Notes: generated from the sequence alone by a model not told the origin. DNA of 64,000 nucleotides from Rhizobium sp. N324 (GCF_001664485.1 NZ_CP013630.1:1429001-1493000), one strand, 5' to 3'; shown: positions 38,774 through 46,711, numbered from the stretch's first letter. Translations and numbers: made by a program.

Positions 38774-39982
38774 AATCCGTTTTCTCAAGAATGCCTGCTC
38801 CGGCTCCTGCCGGCAGAGCGACAGCGCCGTTTCATAGGCGGCGATCGCCTCATGCTTCCGGCCGAGACGGCGCAGCAAATCGGCGCGCGCCGAATGGGCA
38901 AGGTGATAGGCCGTGAGCTCCCCGCGTCCGAGAATGGCATCGATCAGTTCCAGCCCCTTCGCCGGCCCTTCCGCCATCGCGACCGCCACGGCGCGGTTGA
39001 GTTCGACGATTGGCGAGGGCTGGGCCGCCAGAAGCAGGTCGTAATAGAAAGTAATCCGCCTCCAGTCGGTTTCCTCGGCGGTCGACACCTTCGCATGTTC
39101 GGCGGCGATCGCCGCCTGCACCGTATAGGTGCCGATCTCTCCTGTCCGCATCGCCTCGGCAAGCAGTGCCAGGCCCTCCGAAATCTTGGCGCTGTCCCAG
39201 AGCGAGCGGTTCTGATCGGCAAGCAGCACCAGCGCTCCCTCCTTGCCGCTGCGGGCGCTGCGGCGGGAATCCTGCAGCAGCATCAGTGCCAGCAGGCCTG
39301 AGACGTCGGGATGCGGCAGCAGCGCCAGGAGCAGCCGCGCCAGACGTATCGCCTCCGCGCTCAGGTCGGCGCGGACCACGTCCTCCCCCGAAGAGGCCGA
39401 ATAACCTTCATTGAAGACGAGGTAGATCACCTGCAGCACACGGTCGAGCCGCTGAGGCAGCGCCTCGCGGTCGGGCACCTCGTAGGGGATTTTTTCCGCC
39501 CGGATCCGGCCTTTGGCACGCACGATCCGCTGGGCGACCGTCGGTGCCGGCACGAGGAAGGCATGGGCGATTTCTTCGGTGGTCAGCCCGCAGATTTCCC
39601 GAAGCGCCATCGCCATCTGCGCATCTGCTGCAATGGCGGGATGGCAGCAGGTGAAGATCAGCCGCAGCATGTCGTCTTCGATCGGTTCCATCTCGCTGAT
39701 GTCAGTTGCATCGGGCGTGTAGAGGCTGTCTTCGATGTGCTGCTGCGAGGCATCGAAACGCGCCCGCCGCCGGATCGTGTCGATCGCCTTGAAACGGCCC
39801 GCCGAGACCAGCCAGGCGAAAGGGTTGCCGGGAACGCCGTCCGCCGGCCATGTCCGCGCGGCCGCGGCAAAGGCGTCGTGGAGCGCTTCCTCGGCCCGGT
39901 CGAAATCGCCGAGCAGGCGGATCAGCGTCGCCAGCACCCGGCGCGACTGTGTCCGGTAGATGTCCTCGATCATTTTTTCCAA
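38741..39982 (-). CDS. ECF RNA polymerase sigma factor, ECF42 type
   Basis: 413 residues, much longer than ordinary ECF factors. Sigma-2: IRLLGDFDRAEEALHDAFAA, then AWLVSAGRFKAIDTIRRR. Sigma-4: ALREICGLTTEEIAHAFLV, with APTVAQRIVRAK. A DUF6596 domain follows (LQVIYLVFNEGYSAS) and a C-terminal TPR-like region (about 330-410). This long form defines group ECF42, encoded beside DGPF/YCII proteins and without a classical anti-sigma factor. A GAGGTG lies five bases before TTG 39982; ATG 39973 is the alternative start. Last gene of a four-gene operon. Confidence 0.9.
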   Translation of the reverse strand: MEKMIEDIYRTQSRRVLATLIRLLGDFDRAEEALHDAFAAAARTWPADGVPGNPFAWLVSAGRFKAIDTIRRRARFDASQQHIEDSLYTPDATDISEMEPIEDDMLRLIFTCCHPAIAADAQMAMALREICGLTTEEIAHAFLVPAPTVAQRIVRAKGRIRAEKIPYEVPDREALPQRLDRVLQVIYLVFNEGYSASSGEDVVRADLSAEAIRLARLLLALLPHPDVSGLLALMLLQDSRRSARSGKEGALVLLADQNRSLWDSAKISEGLALLAEAMRTGEIGTYTVQAAIAAEHAKVSTAEETDWRRITFYYDLLLAAQPSPIVELNRAVAVAMAEGPAKGLELIDAILGRGELTAYHLAHSARADLLRRLGRKHEAIAAYETALSLCRQEPEQAFLRKRISELAATPERQ

Positions 39983-39991
39983 AGGGGCACC

Positions 39992-40351
39992 TCAATCCGG
40001 CAGGGTCAGCATCCGCACCGGCCGGAGCTCCACCGCGCCGAAACGCGCCGAAGGGATCCGGCCGGCAATCTCCTTTGCCATCGCCATGTCAGGCGCCTCG
40101 ATGACGTAGAAGCCGGCCAGTTGCTCCTTGGTCTCGACATAGGGACCATCGGTGGCCGACAGGATATTGTCTCGAACCCGCAGTACCGTCGCCTTGTCGG
40201 GCATCTCAAGCGCATCGGCATGGACCAAGATGGCGTCGCGGCGCAGCTCCTCATCGAAGGCGAAATGCGCTTTGATAAGGTCGTCGGTCTCTTCGGATGT
40301 CAGCGTGCCGTCGGTGTCGGCGCTGTTATAGATCAGGCAGATGTAGCGCAT
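39992..40351 (-). CDS. YCII/DGPF-domain protein, paralogue 3
   Basis: 119 residues. YCII fold: MRYICLIYNSADT at the start, central SATDGPYVETKEQLAGFYVI and the C-terminal SARFGAVELRPV. DGPF proteins are ferredoxin-like alpha-beta folds, partners or targets of ECF42 sigma factors; the biochemical role is unclear. It starts two bases after the stop of the upstream paralogue and ends about nine bases before the sigma gene. In this copy the motif reads DGPY rather than DGPF. Confidence 0.88.
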   Translation of the reverse strand: MRYICLIYNSADTDGTLTSEETDDLIKAHFAFDEELRRDAILVHADALEMPDKATVLRVRDNILSATDGPYVETKEQLAGFYVIEAPDMAMAKEIAGRIPSARFGAVELRPVRMLTLPD

Positions 40352-40353
40352 GA

Positions 40354-40713
40354 CTATTTCCCATCCTGGATGGCATAAGTCGGGCGCACTTCGATCGAGC
40401 AATATCTGAGGATTGGAAAACTGGAGACGATGGTCTTCGCCTCGTCGATATTCGCGGCTTCGATCAGCACGAAACCACCGAGATGTTCTTTTATTTCGGC
40501 AAACGGACCATCCGTCGCGGAGGCCTCGCCGTTGCGCAGCCGGACCGTGATCGCGGTGGATGGTTCATGCAAGGCGAGCGCCACCAGCAGATGGCCGCTC
40601 TCGCGCCAGCGATTGTCGCTGACAATGCACTCCTGCGTGAGCGCATCCCATTCGGTCTGAGGGACCAGCTTGCTTTTCTCCGTGTCGAACCAGATTTGGC
40701 ATAGAAACTTCAT
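40354..40713 (-). CDS. YCII/DGPF-domain protein, paralogue 2
   Basis: 119 residues from ATG 40713, which is 13 bases after the stop of paralogue 1; GAGGTACC precedes the ATG. MKFLCQIWFDTEK, SATDGPFAEIKEHLGGFVLI and SIEVRPTYAI show the family. Middle gene of three tandem copies. The upstream open frame overlaps paralogue 1 and is ignored. Sequence divergence between the copies suggests that each has been kept for its own role, not a recent duplication. Confidence 0.88.
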   Translation of the reverse strand: MKFLCQIWFDTEKSKLVPQTEWDALTQECIVSDNRWRESGHLLVALALHEPSTAITVRLRNGEASATDGPFAEIKEHLGGFVLIEAANIDEAKTIVSSFPILRYCSIEVRPTYAIQDGK

Positions 40714-40726
40714 CGGTACCTCCTCA

Positions 40727-41080
40727 TCAAGCTGTGAATTCGTGGATGGGCCGCACCTCGATTGCGCCGAGCTTGGCAAGCGGGATGCCGGCGGCGATGC
40801 GGATCGCATCGTTGAGGTCCTTGGCCTCGACCAGGATGAAGCCGCCGAGCGCCTCCTTGGTCTCGATGAAGGGACCATCCGTTACCGACAGCTCGCCGCT
40901 ACGCACCCGGACCGTCACCGCCGATGTCGGCGGCTGTAACGCCTCGGCGACGATCATATTCCCGCTTTCGGCGAGGTCTTTGTCGTAATTCAGCGAATTC
41001 GCACCGAGTTCGGTCTTTTGCTCTTTCGTCATGGCGCTGAGCATCGCGCCGTCGAACCACACCTGACAGAGATATTTCAT
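40727..41080 (-). CDS. YCII/DGPF-domain protein, paralogue 1
   Basis: 117 residues from ATG 41080, with AAGGAGAGCG upstream on the minus strand. MKYLCQVWFDGAML, SVTDGPFIETKEALGGFILV and IEVRPIHEFTA mark the family. First gene of the operon, 36 bases downstream of an ECF42-like promoter at 41116-41142. With the other two copies and the sigma factor it forms a four-gene unit on the minus strand. Confidence 0.9.
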   Translation of the reverse strand: MKYLCQVWFDGAMLSAMTKEQKTELGANSLNYDKDLAESGNMIVAEALQPPTSAVTVRVRSGELSVTDGPFIETKEALGGFILVEAKDLNDAIRIAAGIPLAKLGAIEVRPIHEFTA

Positions 41081-41115
41081 CGCGAACGCTCTCCTTGCCT
41101 CTTTCCATAACCCTG

Positions 41116-41142
41116 GACGATCGAGCTTCGCGCATTTCGACA
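41116..41142 (-). promoter_or_regulatory. Predicted ECF42 promoter for the DGPF-sigma operon
   Basis: On the minus strand TGTCGA (41142-41137) is followed, after 17 bases, by CGTC (41119-41116). As I recall it, the published ECF42 promoter is TGTCGA in the -35 region and CGA/TC in the -10 region. The predicted transcript would start about 30 bases before the first DGPF ATG, so the sigma factor would drive its own operon. Confidence 0.6.
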
Positions 41143-41175
41143 TCGCGCCCCAAAAAAACTTTTTGGCGGGTCGGC

Positions 41176-41202
41176 TGTCGAAACGGCAAGGCAGCACTCG
41201 AC
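41176..41202 (+). promoter_or_regulatory. Predicted ECF42 promoter for the small membrane protein
   Basis: On the plus strand TGTCGA (41176-41181), a 17-base spacer and CGAC (41199-41202) repeat the layout of the divergent promoter at 41116-41142, with the same spacing. The ATG of the 71-residue protein lies 35 bases further on, mirroring the opposite side. Confidence 0.5.
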
Positions 41203-41236
41203 AAGGCTTCACTGAAACCTGTCGAGGAGAACTGAA

Positions 41237-41452
41237 ATGAGCATTCTTGAAATCGCGCTGGCAAGCCAGATTTGGGCACGCCGTCATGAGAAGCGCGCGC
41301 CGGCGTTCCTCGAAAGCGATGGGCTGAAGATTCTTCAGCGCACCGCCTTCGCTTTCCTCGCCTTCACCCTGCTGATAGCAGGGCTGAATCTTGCCGCCGG
41401 CACGCCGCAAACGCTTGCGGATGGCTCGGCGTCTGCCGTGACAAGCAGATGA
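41237..41452 (+). CDS. Small single-helix membrane protein (71 aa)
   Basis: Starts at ATG 41237 behind a strong GAGGAG. The N-terminal 35 residues are soluble and charged (MSILEIALASQIWARRHEKR...), one membrane helix spans about 34-53 (FAFLAFTLLIAGLNLAA), and the tail is short. No known family. It is divergent from the DGPF-ECF42 operon, with a mirrored copy of the same promoter signature between them, and closed by a hairpin at 41454-41479. It may be an ECF42 regulon member, perhaps a membrane partner of the sigma factor. Confidence 0.65.
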   Translation: MSILEIALASQIWARRHEKRAPAFLESDGLKILQRTAFAFLAFTLLIAGLNLAAGTPQTLADGSASAVTSR

Positions 41453-41453
41453 G

Positions 41454-41479
41454 GAAACGGCCTATTGGAAGGCCGTTTC
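41454..41479. terminator. Hairpin terminator overlapping the amn 3' end
   Basis: GAAACGGCCT (41454-41463) pairs perfectly with AGGCCGTTTC (41470-41479) around a six-base loop. It lies right after the small membrane protein stop and overlaps the last codons of the convergent amn gene, so it may serve both. Confidence 0.65.
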
Positions 41480-42964
41480 GAAGAAGCTGCGCAGTTTGCG
41501 CGAATGCAGCGCTTCCTTCGGCATGGCGGCCAGCTTCTGCACGGCGCGGATGCCGATCTGAAGATGCTGGTTGACCTGCGTGCGGTAGAAGGCCGTCGCC
41601 ATGCCCGGCAGTTTCAACTCGCCGTGCAGCGGCTTGTCGGAGACGCAGAGCAGCGTGCCGTAGGGCACGCGGAAGCGGAAGCCGTTGGCGGCGATCGTCG
41701 CCGATTCCATGTCGAGCGCGATGGCGCGCGCCTGCGAGAGCCGCTTTACCGGTCCGCGCTGGTCGCGCAGTTCCCAGTTGCGGTTGTCGATCGTGCCGAC
41801 GGTGCCGGTGCGCATGATGCGCTTCAGCTCGAAACCCTCGTAGCCGGTGATTTCGGCAACGGCTGCCTCCAGCGCCACCTGCACTTCGGCGAGCGCCGGG
41901 ATCGGCACCCAGACCGGCAGGTCGTCGTCAAGCACATGATCCTCGCGCATATAGGCATGGGCGAGCACATAATCGCCGAGCCGCTGGCTGTTGCGCAGAC
42001 CGGCGCAGTGGCCGAGCATCAGCCAGGCATGCGGGCGTAACACCGCGACGTGGTCGGTGATCGTCTTGGCGTTGGAGGGGCCGACGCCGATATTGATCAT
42101 GGTGATCCCGGCATGGCCCTTCTTCTTCAGATGGTAGGCCGGCATCTGCGGCAGTCGGGTGAGCGCCGCATCGGTTTCCGGCACGGTCGAGCCGGGCATG
42201 GTGACGATATTGCCGGGCTCGACGAAAGCGGTATAGCCGTCGCCGCCCTCCGCCATCAGCTTGCGCGCCCAGTTGCAGAATTCGTCGATATAGAATTGAT
42301 AGTTCGTAAACAGCACGAAATTCTGGAAATGCTCGGCATGTGTCGCCGTATAGTGCGACAGGCGGGCGAGCGAATAGTCGATGCGCTGCGCGGTGAATGG
42401 CGCAAGCGGCGAGGGCTCGCCCGGCGGCGGGATATATTCGCCGTTGGCGATCTCGTCATCGGTGGTGTTGAGGTCGGGCGTGTCGAAAATATCGCGCATC
42501 GGAATGTCGATGAAGGCATTGGTCGACGCTTCTACATGCGCACCCTCGCCGAAGGCGAAGTGCAAGGGGATCGGCGTCGTCGATTCCGAGACGATGACCG
42601 GCACATTATGGCTCTTCACCAACAGCGCCAGCTGCTCCTTCAAGTAATGCTTGAAAAGCTTCGGCCGGGTGACCGTCGTCGTATAGATGCCCGGCGCCGT
42701 CACGTGACCGTAGGAAAGCCGTGAATCGACATGGCCGAAACTTGTCGTCTCGATACTGACCTGCGGATAGAAAGCCCGGTAGCGCGAGGAGATCGGAGCG
42801 CCCTGCGCAAGTTCGGTAAAGCTCTTGATCAGGAACGCCGTATTGCGCTCGTAAAGCGCCGTCAGCGCTTCCACGGCCTTGGCCGGATCATCAAAGCTCT
42901 GAGGCTGGAAAGGGGGCGGCGAGGAGATGTCGAGCGGCGGCAAAGGGGAGATTCGTTTGTTCAT
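41462..42964 (-). CDS. amn: AMP nucleosidase
   Basis: 500 residues. Cleaves AMP to adenine and ribose 5-phosphate, tuning the adenylate pool. The N-terminal domain is of the AMP-nucleosidase type (DDPAKAVEALTALYERNTAF..., PGIYTTTVTRP). The C-terminal nucleoside-phosphorylase fold has INIGVGPSNAKTITDHVAVL, MLGHCAGLRNSQRLGDYV and IALDMESATIAANGFRF. Full length. The start ATG 42964 is kept; no strong ribosome site is seen. Confidence 0.95.
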   Translation of the reverse strand: MNKRISPLPPLDISSPPPFQPQSFDDPAKAVEALTALYERNTAFLIKSFTELAQGAPISSRYRAFYPQVSIETTSFGHVDSRLSYGHVTAPGIYTTTVTRPKLFKHYLKEQLALLVKSHNVPVIVSESTTPIPLHFAFGEGAHVEASTNAFIDIPMRDIFDTPDLNTTDDEIANGEYIPPPGEPSPLAPFTAQRIDYSLARLSHYTATHAEHFQNFVLFTNYQFYIDEFCNWARKLMAEGGDGYTAFVEPGNIVTMPGSTVPETDAALTRLPQMPAYHLKKKGHAGITMINIGVGPSNAKTITDHVAVLRPHAWLMLGHCAGLRNSQRLGDYVLAHAYMREDHVLDDDLPVWVPIPALAEVQVALEAAVAEITGYEGFELKRIMRTGTVGTIDNRNWELRDQRGPVKRLSQARAIALDMESATIAANGFRFRVPYGTLLCVSDKPLHGELKLPGMATAFYRTQVNQHLQIGIRAVQKLAAMPKEALHSRKLRSFFETAFQ

Positions 42965-43052
42965 GACGCATTATAGAGAGTTGTTTTTGACAAGCAAACG
43001 ACGCGCGCCGGCGAATTCCGATTATTTTATCCACTTTAATGTCTGATGCCGC

Positions 43053-43232
43053 TCACTGCACCGATGGCGCGCAGAAGGTGCCGTTTCGCTCCAGGCAGGT
43101 ATAGCTCGCTCCGAAATGCGACTGTGCGCCACCGCCGCCATTGTGCACCACCACCGCCGAAAACGTGATCGCGAAGATCGCCGCAAACAGCGTGATGATG
43201 CTGAACCGTTTTGCCAGAATGTACATGTCCAT
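43053..43232 (-). CDS. Small membrane or exported protein (59 aa)
   Basis: From ATG 43232 with GGGGGA seven bases upstream. One strong hydrophobic segment (IITLFAAIFAITFSAVVV) is followed by a Gly-rich stretch and a short tail with two Cys (SYTCLERNGTFC). It could be a signal-anchored periplasmic peptide with a disulfide. No family recognised. Its codons and hydrophobic pattern support a gene. Confidence 0.5.
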   Translation of the reverse strand: MDMYILAKRFSIITLFAAIFAITFSAVVVHNGGGGAQSHFGASYTCLERNGTFCAPSVQ

Positions 43233-43500
43233 CGCCGTTCCCCCGATACGCAACTCTATCGTGACAAGAGTTTTGCCATGGCGCGGCTGAATGAGTGCTG
43301 AGATACCGGTTCATCCAGCGTTCAGCTTGTGAGGCAGGCTCGGGCAGGGAGTGGGAGAGAATTTACAGGGGGTCGCCAGGCCGCGCTCAACGCGTTCGGC
43401 TTTGTCCGGTCGTCCAGGCGAAGGGGCACAAAGGCCGCGGGGATGTCGGTGCATCGGCATGTCCCGCGTTTAATGATCGTTGTCCGGCTGCCTTGCGGGC

Positions 43501-43839
43501 TCAGAGCCGCGTCCAGGTCTGTGACTTGCAGAGCACTTTCATCACGCAGCCCTGCATCCTCAGCGAATTGCCGGAAATCTTGCCCGAGCCGCTATAGGTC
43601 TTGTCGGCGGCCGGGTCGGTGATCTCGCCGGCATAGCTGCCGCCGGTTCCCGCAAGCGTGCCGATCTTCCGGCCCGCATATTTGCCGGTCTTCAGCGTCA
43701 CGCAATAACTGCCGCCACAGGAGACGATCACTGCCGTATCGCCGGCCGCCGTCTTCCAACTGCCGACGATCGGCTCCTCAGCATGGGCGATGCCCGCGAT
43801 CATTGCGATGGCGCTGGCGAGAACGAAGCTGCGGATCAT
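43501..43839 (-). CDS. DUF2147-like secreted protein
   Basis: 112 residues from ATG 43839, with GGAGG five bases upstream. A cleavable signal peptide (MIRSFVLASAIAMIAGIAHA) is followed by EEPIVGSWKTAAGD and a short lipocalin-like beta-barrel pattern with KTYSGSGKISGNSLRMQGCV and the C-terminal Cys pair (GCVMKVLC) seen in DUF2147 proteins. Periplasmic, function unknown. The open frame continues upstream to 44127 but that part is AT-rich and unlikely to be coding. Confidence 0.75.
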   Translation of the reverse strand: MIRSFVLASAIAMIAGIAHAEEPIVGSWKTAAGDTAVIVSCGGSYCVTLKTGKYAGRKIGTLAGTGGSYAGEITDPAADKTYSGSGKISGNSLRMQGCVMKVLCKSQTWTRL

Positions 43840-44352
43840 CTTTTCCTCCATGATGTCCTTGGTCGGGCGCGAAATTAACTGACGCGAACGTAAAGGTAAA
43901 TATGCGTGGTCATTTTCCATGCCGGTTTCATGTCGCCCGGAAGTGTGCAGCGGTTCCGGGATAACGACATGCATAAAAACAACAAGCTTTAGCGGCGGAA
44001 AAACTGCTGAGAAAAAACGCATGCGGCAGCCTTTGAAAATATCGGCTGCTGATTTCATGATGAACGATCCCTTTATTTCCAGAACTGAATCTTTCGTAAA
44101 ATTCGAGCGAAAGTCCCTAAGCCGCAAGGCATCTGATGTTTAACAAAAACCCAAATTTACCAAGCATTTGCACTTTGTTTGTCTAGAATTAATCATGCAT
44201 TTTAGGCGTTTTTTGAAAGCCGTTCGGCATAGTGAAGCCATCAAACGAGCGGGGCAAACCCGCCGGACCGCAAGGGCCGCAAGCCGCGATAGACGGCAAG
44301 GCCCGGAGGTAAAACAGGGTAAGTCATAAACAGGCTAACAGGGATAAAACCG
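43840..44352. other. AT-rich intergenic region with a GC-rich structured leader
   Basis: No gene is supported between the DUF2147-like protein and the SEL1 protein. The region to about 44240 is distinctly AT-rich for this genome and likely holds promoters. From 44249, GCGGG-GCAAA-CCCGC (44249-44263) starts a short, repetitive, hairpin-rich stretch ending near 44320, just before the SEL1 ATG. That stretch may be a structured 5' leader or a small RNA. Confidence 0.5.
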
Positions 44353-44619
44353 ATGGCACGCTTTGAAATGCACAATGCTGAAACGGCCACCATGGGTGGC
44401 GACAACAGCGCCGATGTCTTCTGTGAAATGGGGCTGATGTATGCGACCGGCCGCGGCTGCGAAGTCGATCTGGTCGCAGCCCACAAATGGCTGAACATCG
44501 CCGCAATCAAGGGCAACGACCGCGCCGCCGAGCTTCGTGCGGATGTGGCCGCCGCCATGGACAAGATGCAGATCGTGGCAGCGCTGCGCGCCGCCCGCGA
44601 GTGGATGACGGTCCACTGA
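44353..44619 (+). CDS. Small SEL1-repeat protein
   Basis: 88 residues. One clear SEL1 repeat with its typical G-x-MY-x-x-G-x-G pattern (ADVFCEMGLMYATGRGCEVD) and the following AAHKWLNIAAIKGNDRAAELRAD; no signal peptide, so cytoplasmic. SEL1 repeats are alpha-solenoid protein-binding modules; one or two repeats are near the minimum. ATG 44353 with a purine-rich AGGGATAAAACC upstream. Closed by a terminator at 44710. Confidence 0.8.
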   Translation: MARFEMHNAETATMGGDNSADVFCEMGLMYATGRGCEVDLVAAHKWLNIAAIKGNDRAAELRADVAAAMDKMQIVAALRAAREWMTVH

Positions 44620-44709
44620 GACCGTCTCCGAGCGATCGACACAAGCAGCAATAACAACCTCGGAAAGAGGGACTGGCGGGCACTTTGACAGGCCCGACGC
44701 CAGGAGAAG

Positions 44710-44754
44710 GGAACCGCGGCCGGATACCTCCACCGGGCGCGGTTCTTGCTGTTT
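44710..44754 (+). terminator. Rho-independent terminator after the SEL1 gene
   Basis: GAACCGCG plus CCGG (from 44710) pairs with CCGG plus CGCGGTTC (to 44744), with one G bulge on each side, and TTGCTGTTTT follows. It lies 90 bases past the SEL1 stop and just before the convergent aminotransferase end. Confidence 0.8.
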
Positions 44755-44789
44755 TATATGAAAGAGTGAGAGCATGCCGTCATGCTCGG

Positions 44790-45902
44790 TCAGCCGATCT
44801 GCTTCAGCACCTGCGGCAGTGCGTTTTCGAAAAGCGCCATATCCGCCTCCGGCCCGACGCTGACGCGAATGCAGCGATTGAGCGGCGCCACGCCGGGCAT
44901 GCGGATGAAGACCCCGCGTTCCATCAACCCGTCGACGATCGCCCGCGCATGGGTGCCGTCGCGGCCGGTATCGATCGCCACGAAATTCGTCGCGGAGGGC
45001 AGGGGCTCAAGGCCGTTTGCCCGCGCGATACCAGCGATGCGCTCCCGGGCTGAATGGATGTTGCCCACCACTTCGGCGAGATAGGCCTGATCTTTGAGGG
45101 CGGCGAGCGCTGCCGCCGTCGCCAGCCGGTTCATGCCGAAATGATTGCGGATCTTGTCGAAAGCTTCAGCCGTGCCGGCCGTCGAGATCACGTAGCCGGT
45201 GCGGGAGCCGGCCAGTCCGTAGGCCTTGGAGAAGGTGCGGGTACGAACGATGTTCGGCAGATCGATCAGCGAGGCGATCGACGGCAGCGACCCCGCCGGC
45301 CCGGTCTCGCTATAGGCCTCGTCGAGAACCATCATCGTCGTCTCGGGCAGCGCCCGGGCGAAAGCGACGATCCTGTCGGCATCCCACCAGCTTCCCATCG
45401 GATTGTCGGGATTGGCGAAATAGACGAGCGGCGCATTCTCGCGCTTCACGGTATCGAGCAGCCCGTCGAGATCCTCGCGGTCGTTGGCGTAGGGAACGGT
45501 CACTAGCCGGCCGCCGAAGCCGGCGACATGGAAATTAAAGGTCGGATAGGCGCCGAGCGAGGTCACGACCGGCGCGCCGGGCTCGATCACCAGCCGAACG
45601 ATCTGGCCGAGCAATTCGTCGATCCCGCTGCCGATGGCGATGTTGGCGGGGGAAATGCCGAGATGGGCGGCAAGCGCTTGCCGGAGCGCGAAATTCTCCG
45701 GGTCATTGTATTTCCAGATATTGCCGGCCTCCTCGCGCATCGCTGCAAACACCGAAGGGGCGGGGCCGAAGCCATTCTCATTGGCGCCGATGCGTGCCGA
45801 AACGAATAACCCGCGTTGGCGCTCGATCGCCTCGGGACCGACGAAAGGAACTGTGGAGGGCAAGGCGCCGGCAAGAGGCGTGAAGCGCGAAAAGGCGGAC
45901 AT
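44790..45902 (-). CDS. Class I/II aminotransferase, histidinol-phosphate aminotransferase-like
   Basis: 370 residues. PLP fold-type I with YNDPENFALRQALAAHLG, SGIDELLGQIVRLV, the Asn/Pro turn YFANPDNPMGSWW and the Schiff-base Lys in RTFSKAYGLAGSRTGYVI. This is the HisC arrangement, but several paralogues with other substrates exist in rhizobia and there are no his genes nearby, so its role in histidine synthesis is not assured. ATG 45902 starts MSAFSRFTPL; the longer frame is not supported. Confidence 0.82.
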   Translation of the reverse strand: MSAFSRFTPLAGALPSTVPFVGPEAIERQRGLFVSARIGANENGFGPAPSVFAAMREEAGNIWKYNDPENFALRQALAAHLGISPANIAIGSGIDELLGQIVRLVIEPGAPVVTSLGAYPTFNFHVAGFGGRLVTVPYANDREDLDGLLDTVKRENAPLVYFANPDNPMGSWWDADRIVAFARALPETTMMVLDEAYSETGPAGSLPSIASLIDLPNIVRTRTFSKAYGLAGSRTGYVISTAGTAEAFDKIRNHFGMNRLATAAALAALKDQAYLAEVVGNIHSARERIAGIARANGLEPLPSATNFVAIDTGRDGTHARAIVDGLMERGVFIRMPGVAPLNRCIRVSVGPEADMALFENALPQVLKQIG

Positions 45903-46005
45903 GCGAAGGCGGTTTCCCGGATATATTGACGATCGGCGCAACAATAGGCCCGGGCACCGCCGACGCAAGCAAGATATTTCTGCAACCAGATGGCTGTCGG
46001 GCTAT

Positions 46006-46407
46006 TCACGCACGGAAGATCGGTCCCCGCCGGGCGGCGATTGCTTCCATGTTGCCGACAAGGAAATCGGTGCGGACGACGCGGCGCAAAACCTCGGGGT
46101 CCATGATGTTGATGAACCGCACCCCGATACGTTCCTTGTGCCGGTAGACCTCGGCACAGCCGATCCGGTAGGCGAGGCCCAGAATGTTGAGATAATAATG
46201 TTTCGGCAGGCCGGCGGTGGTCGACACGATGAACGTGGCGCCGCCCTGGGAAATATCGATGATCTCGGCGCTGCGCATCGAGACGCCGGTGAGGCACGGC
46301 CGGACGGCGACGATACGGGCTGGCCGCTTGACGCTGAATTCTTCCCAGCGCAGGTCATAGACGGCGGACTTGACCGTGGCAAGGTGTGTGGCGCGGAGCA
46401 TAGACAT
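46006..46407 (-). CDS. PilZ-domain protein
   Basis: 133 residues. PilZ beta-barrel with the basic patch SVKRPARIVAVRP and the c-di-GMP motif IIDISQGGATF (D-x-S-x-x-G). A C-terminal YYLNILGLAYRIGC segment ends the barrel. No other domain. It may act as a single-domain effector of cyclic di-GMP in motility, polysaccharide or surface control. GGAGAATG precedes ATG 46407. Three 21-base repeats lie 34-96 bases upstream. A degenerate relative is at 48438. Confidence 0.85.
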   Translation of the reverse strand: MSMLRATHLATVKSAVYDLRWEEFSVKRPARIVAVRPCLTGVSMRSAEIIDISQGGATFIVSTTAGLPKHYYLNILGLAYRIGCAEVYRHKERIGVRFINIMDPEVLRRVVRTDFLVGNMEAIAARRGPIFRA

Positions 46408-46711
46408 TCACATTCTCCGTCAGTCAGGACGCATTGGGGGTTGATCTCGAGCAACCTGATCTTGATTTTGAGCAAGCGTGGCTTGATCCCAACCAAGGTC
46501 ACATGAATGTTTTGCGCATTCGTCAAACATAAAAGTACAATTCTAACGAGTTCGAACTTTGTTCCCAAGCGGGACGCCTTGATGTTCCTTATCGGGACTC
46601 GGGCGGCATAGTCGATCAGCGCAATTTTTCCCGAACTCTTTCAATTGCCGGGCGTTCTGCCTTGATCGATGACGCACGGCGCGCTTCGAACGACGACGCG
46701 AGGAGTTGAAA
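46408..46711. other. Intergenic region between divergent pilZ and host-attachment genes
   Basis: 304 bases without a gene. It contains the triple 21-base repeat (46441-46503) and, toward the plus-strand gene, a purine-rich segment ending AGGAG at 46701. It must hold promoters for both genes. Confidence 0.6.
46441..46503. repeat. Three tandem 21-base repeats upstream of the PilZ gene
   Basis: Units at 46441-46461, 46462-46482 and 46483-46503 share TTGAT-x-x-x-x-x-(G/A)-C-AA in register, a TTG...CAA dyad repeated every 21 bases (two helical turns). They begin 34 bases upstream of the PilZ ATG. Such spacing fits binding of a multimeric regulator on one face of the helix. Confidence 0.55.

Noticed and set aside
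43840..44127. Upstream extension of the DUF2147-like ORF
   Set aside because: AT-rich, not protein-like, and would place the signal peptide internally.
44790..45902. Calling the aminotransferase gene hisC
   Set aside because: HisC-like motifs are present but no his genes are nearby and rhizobia have paralogues; symbol withheld.
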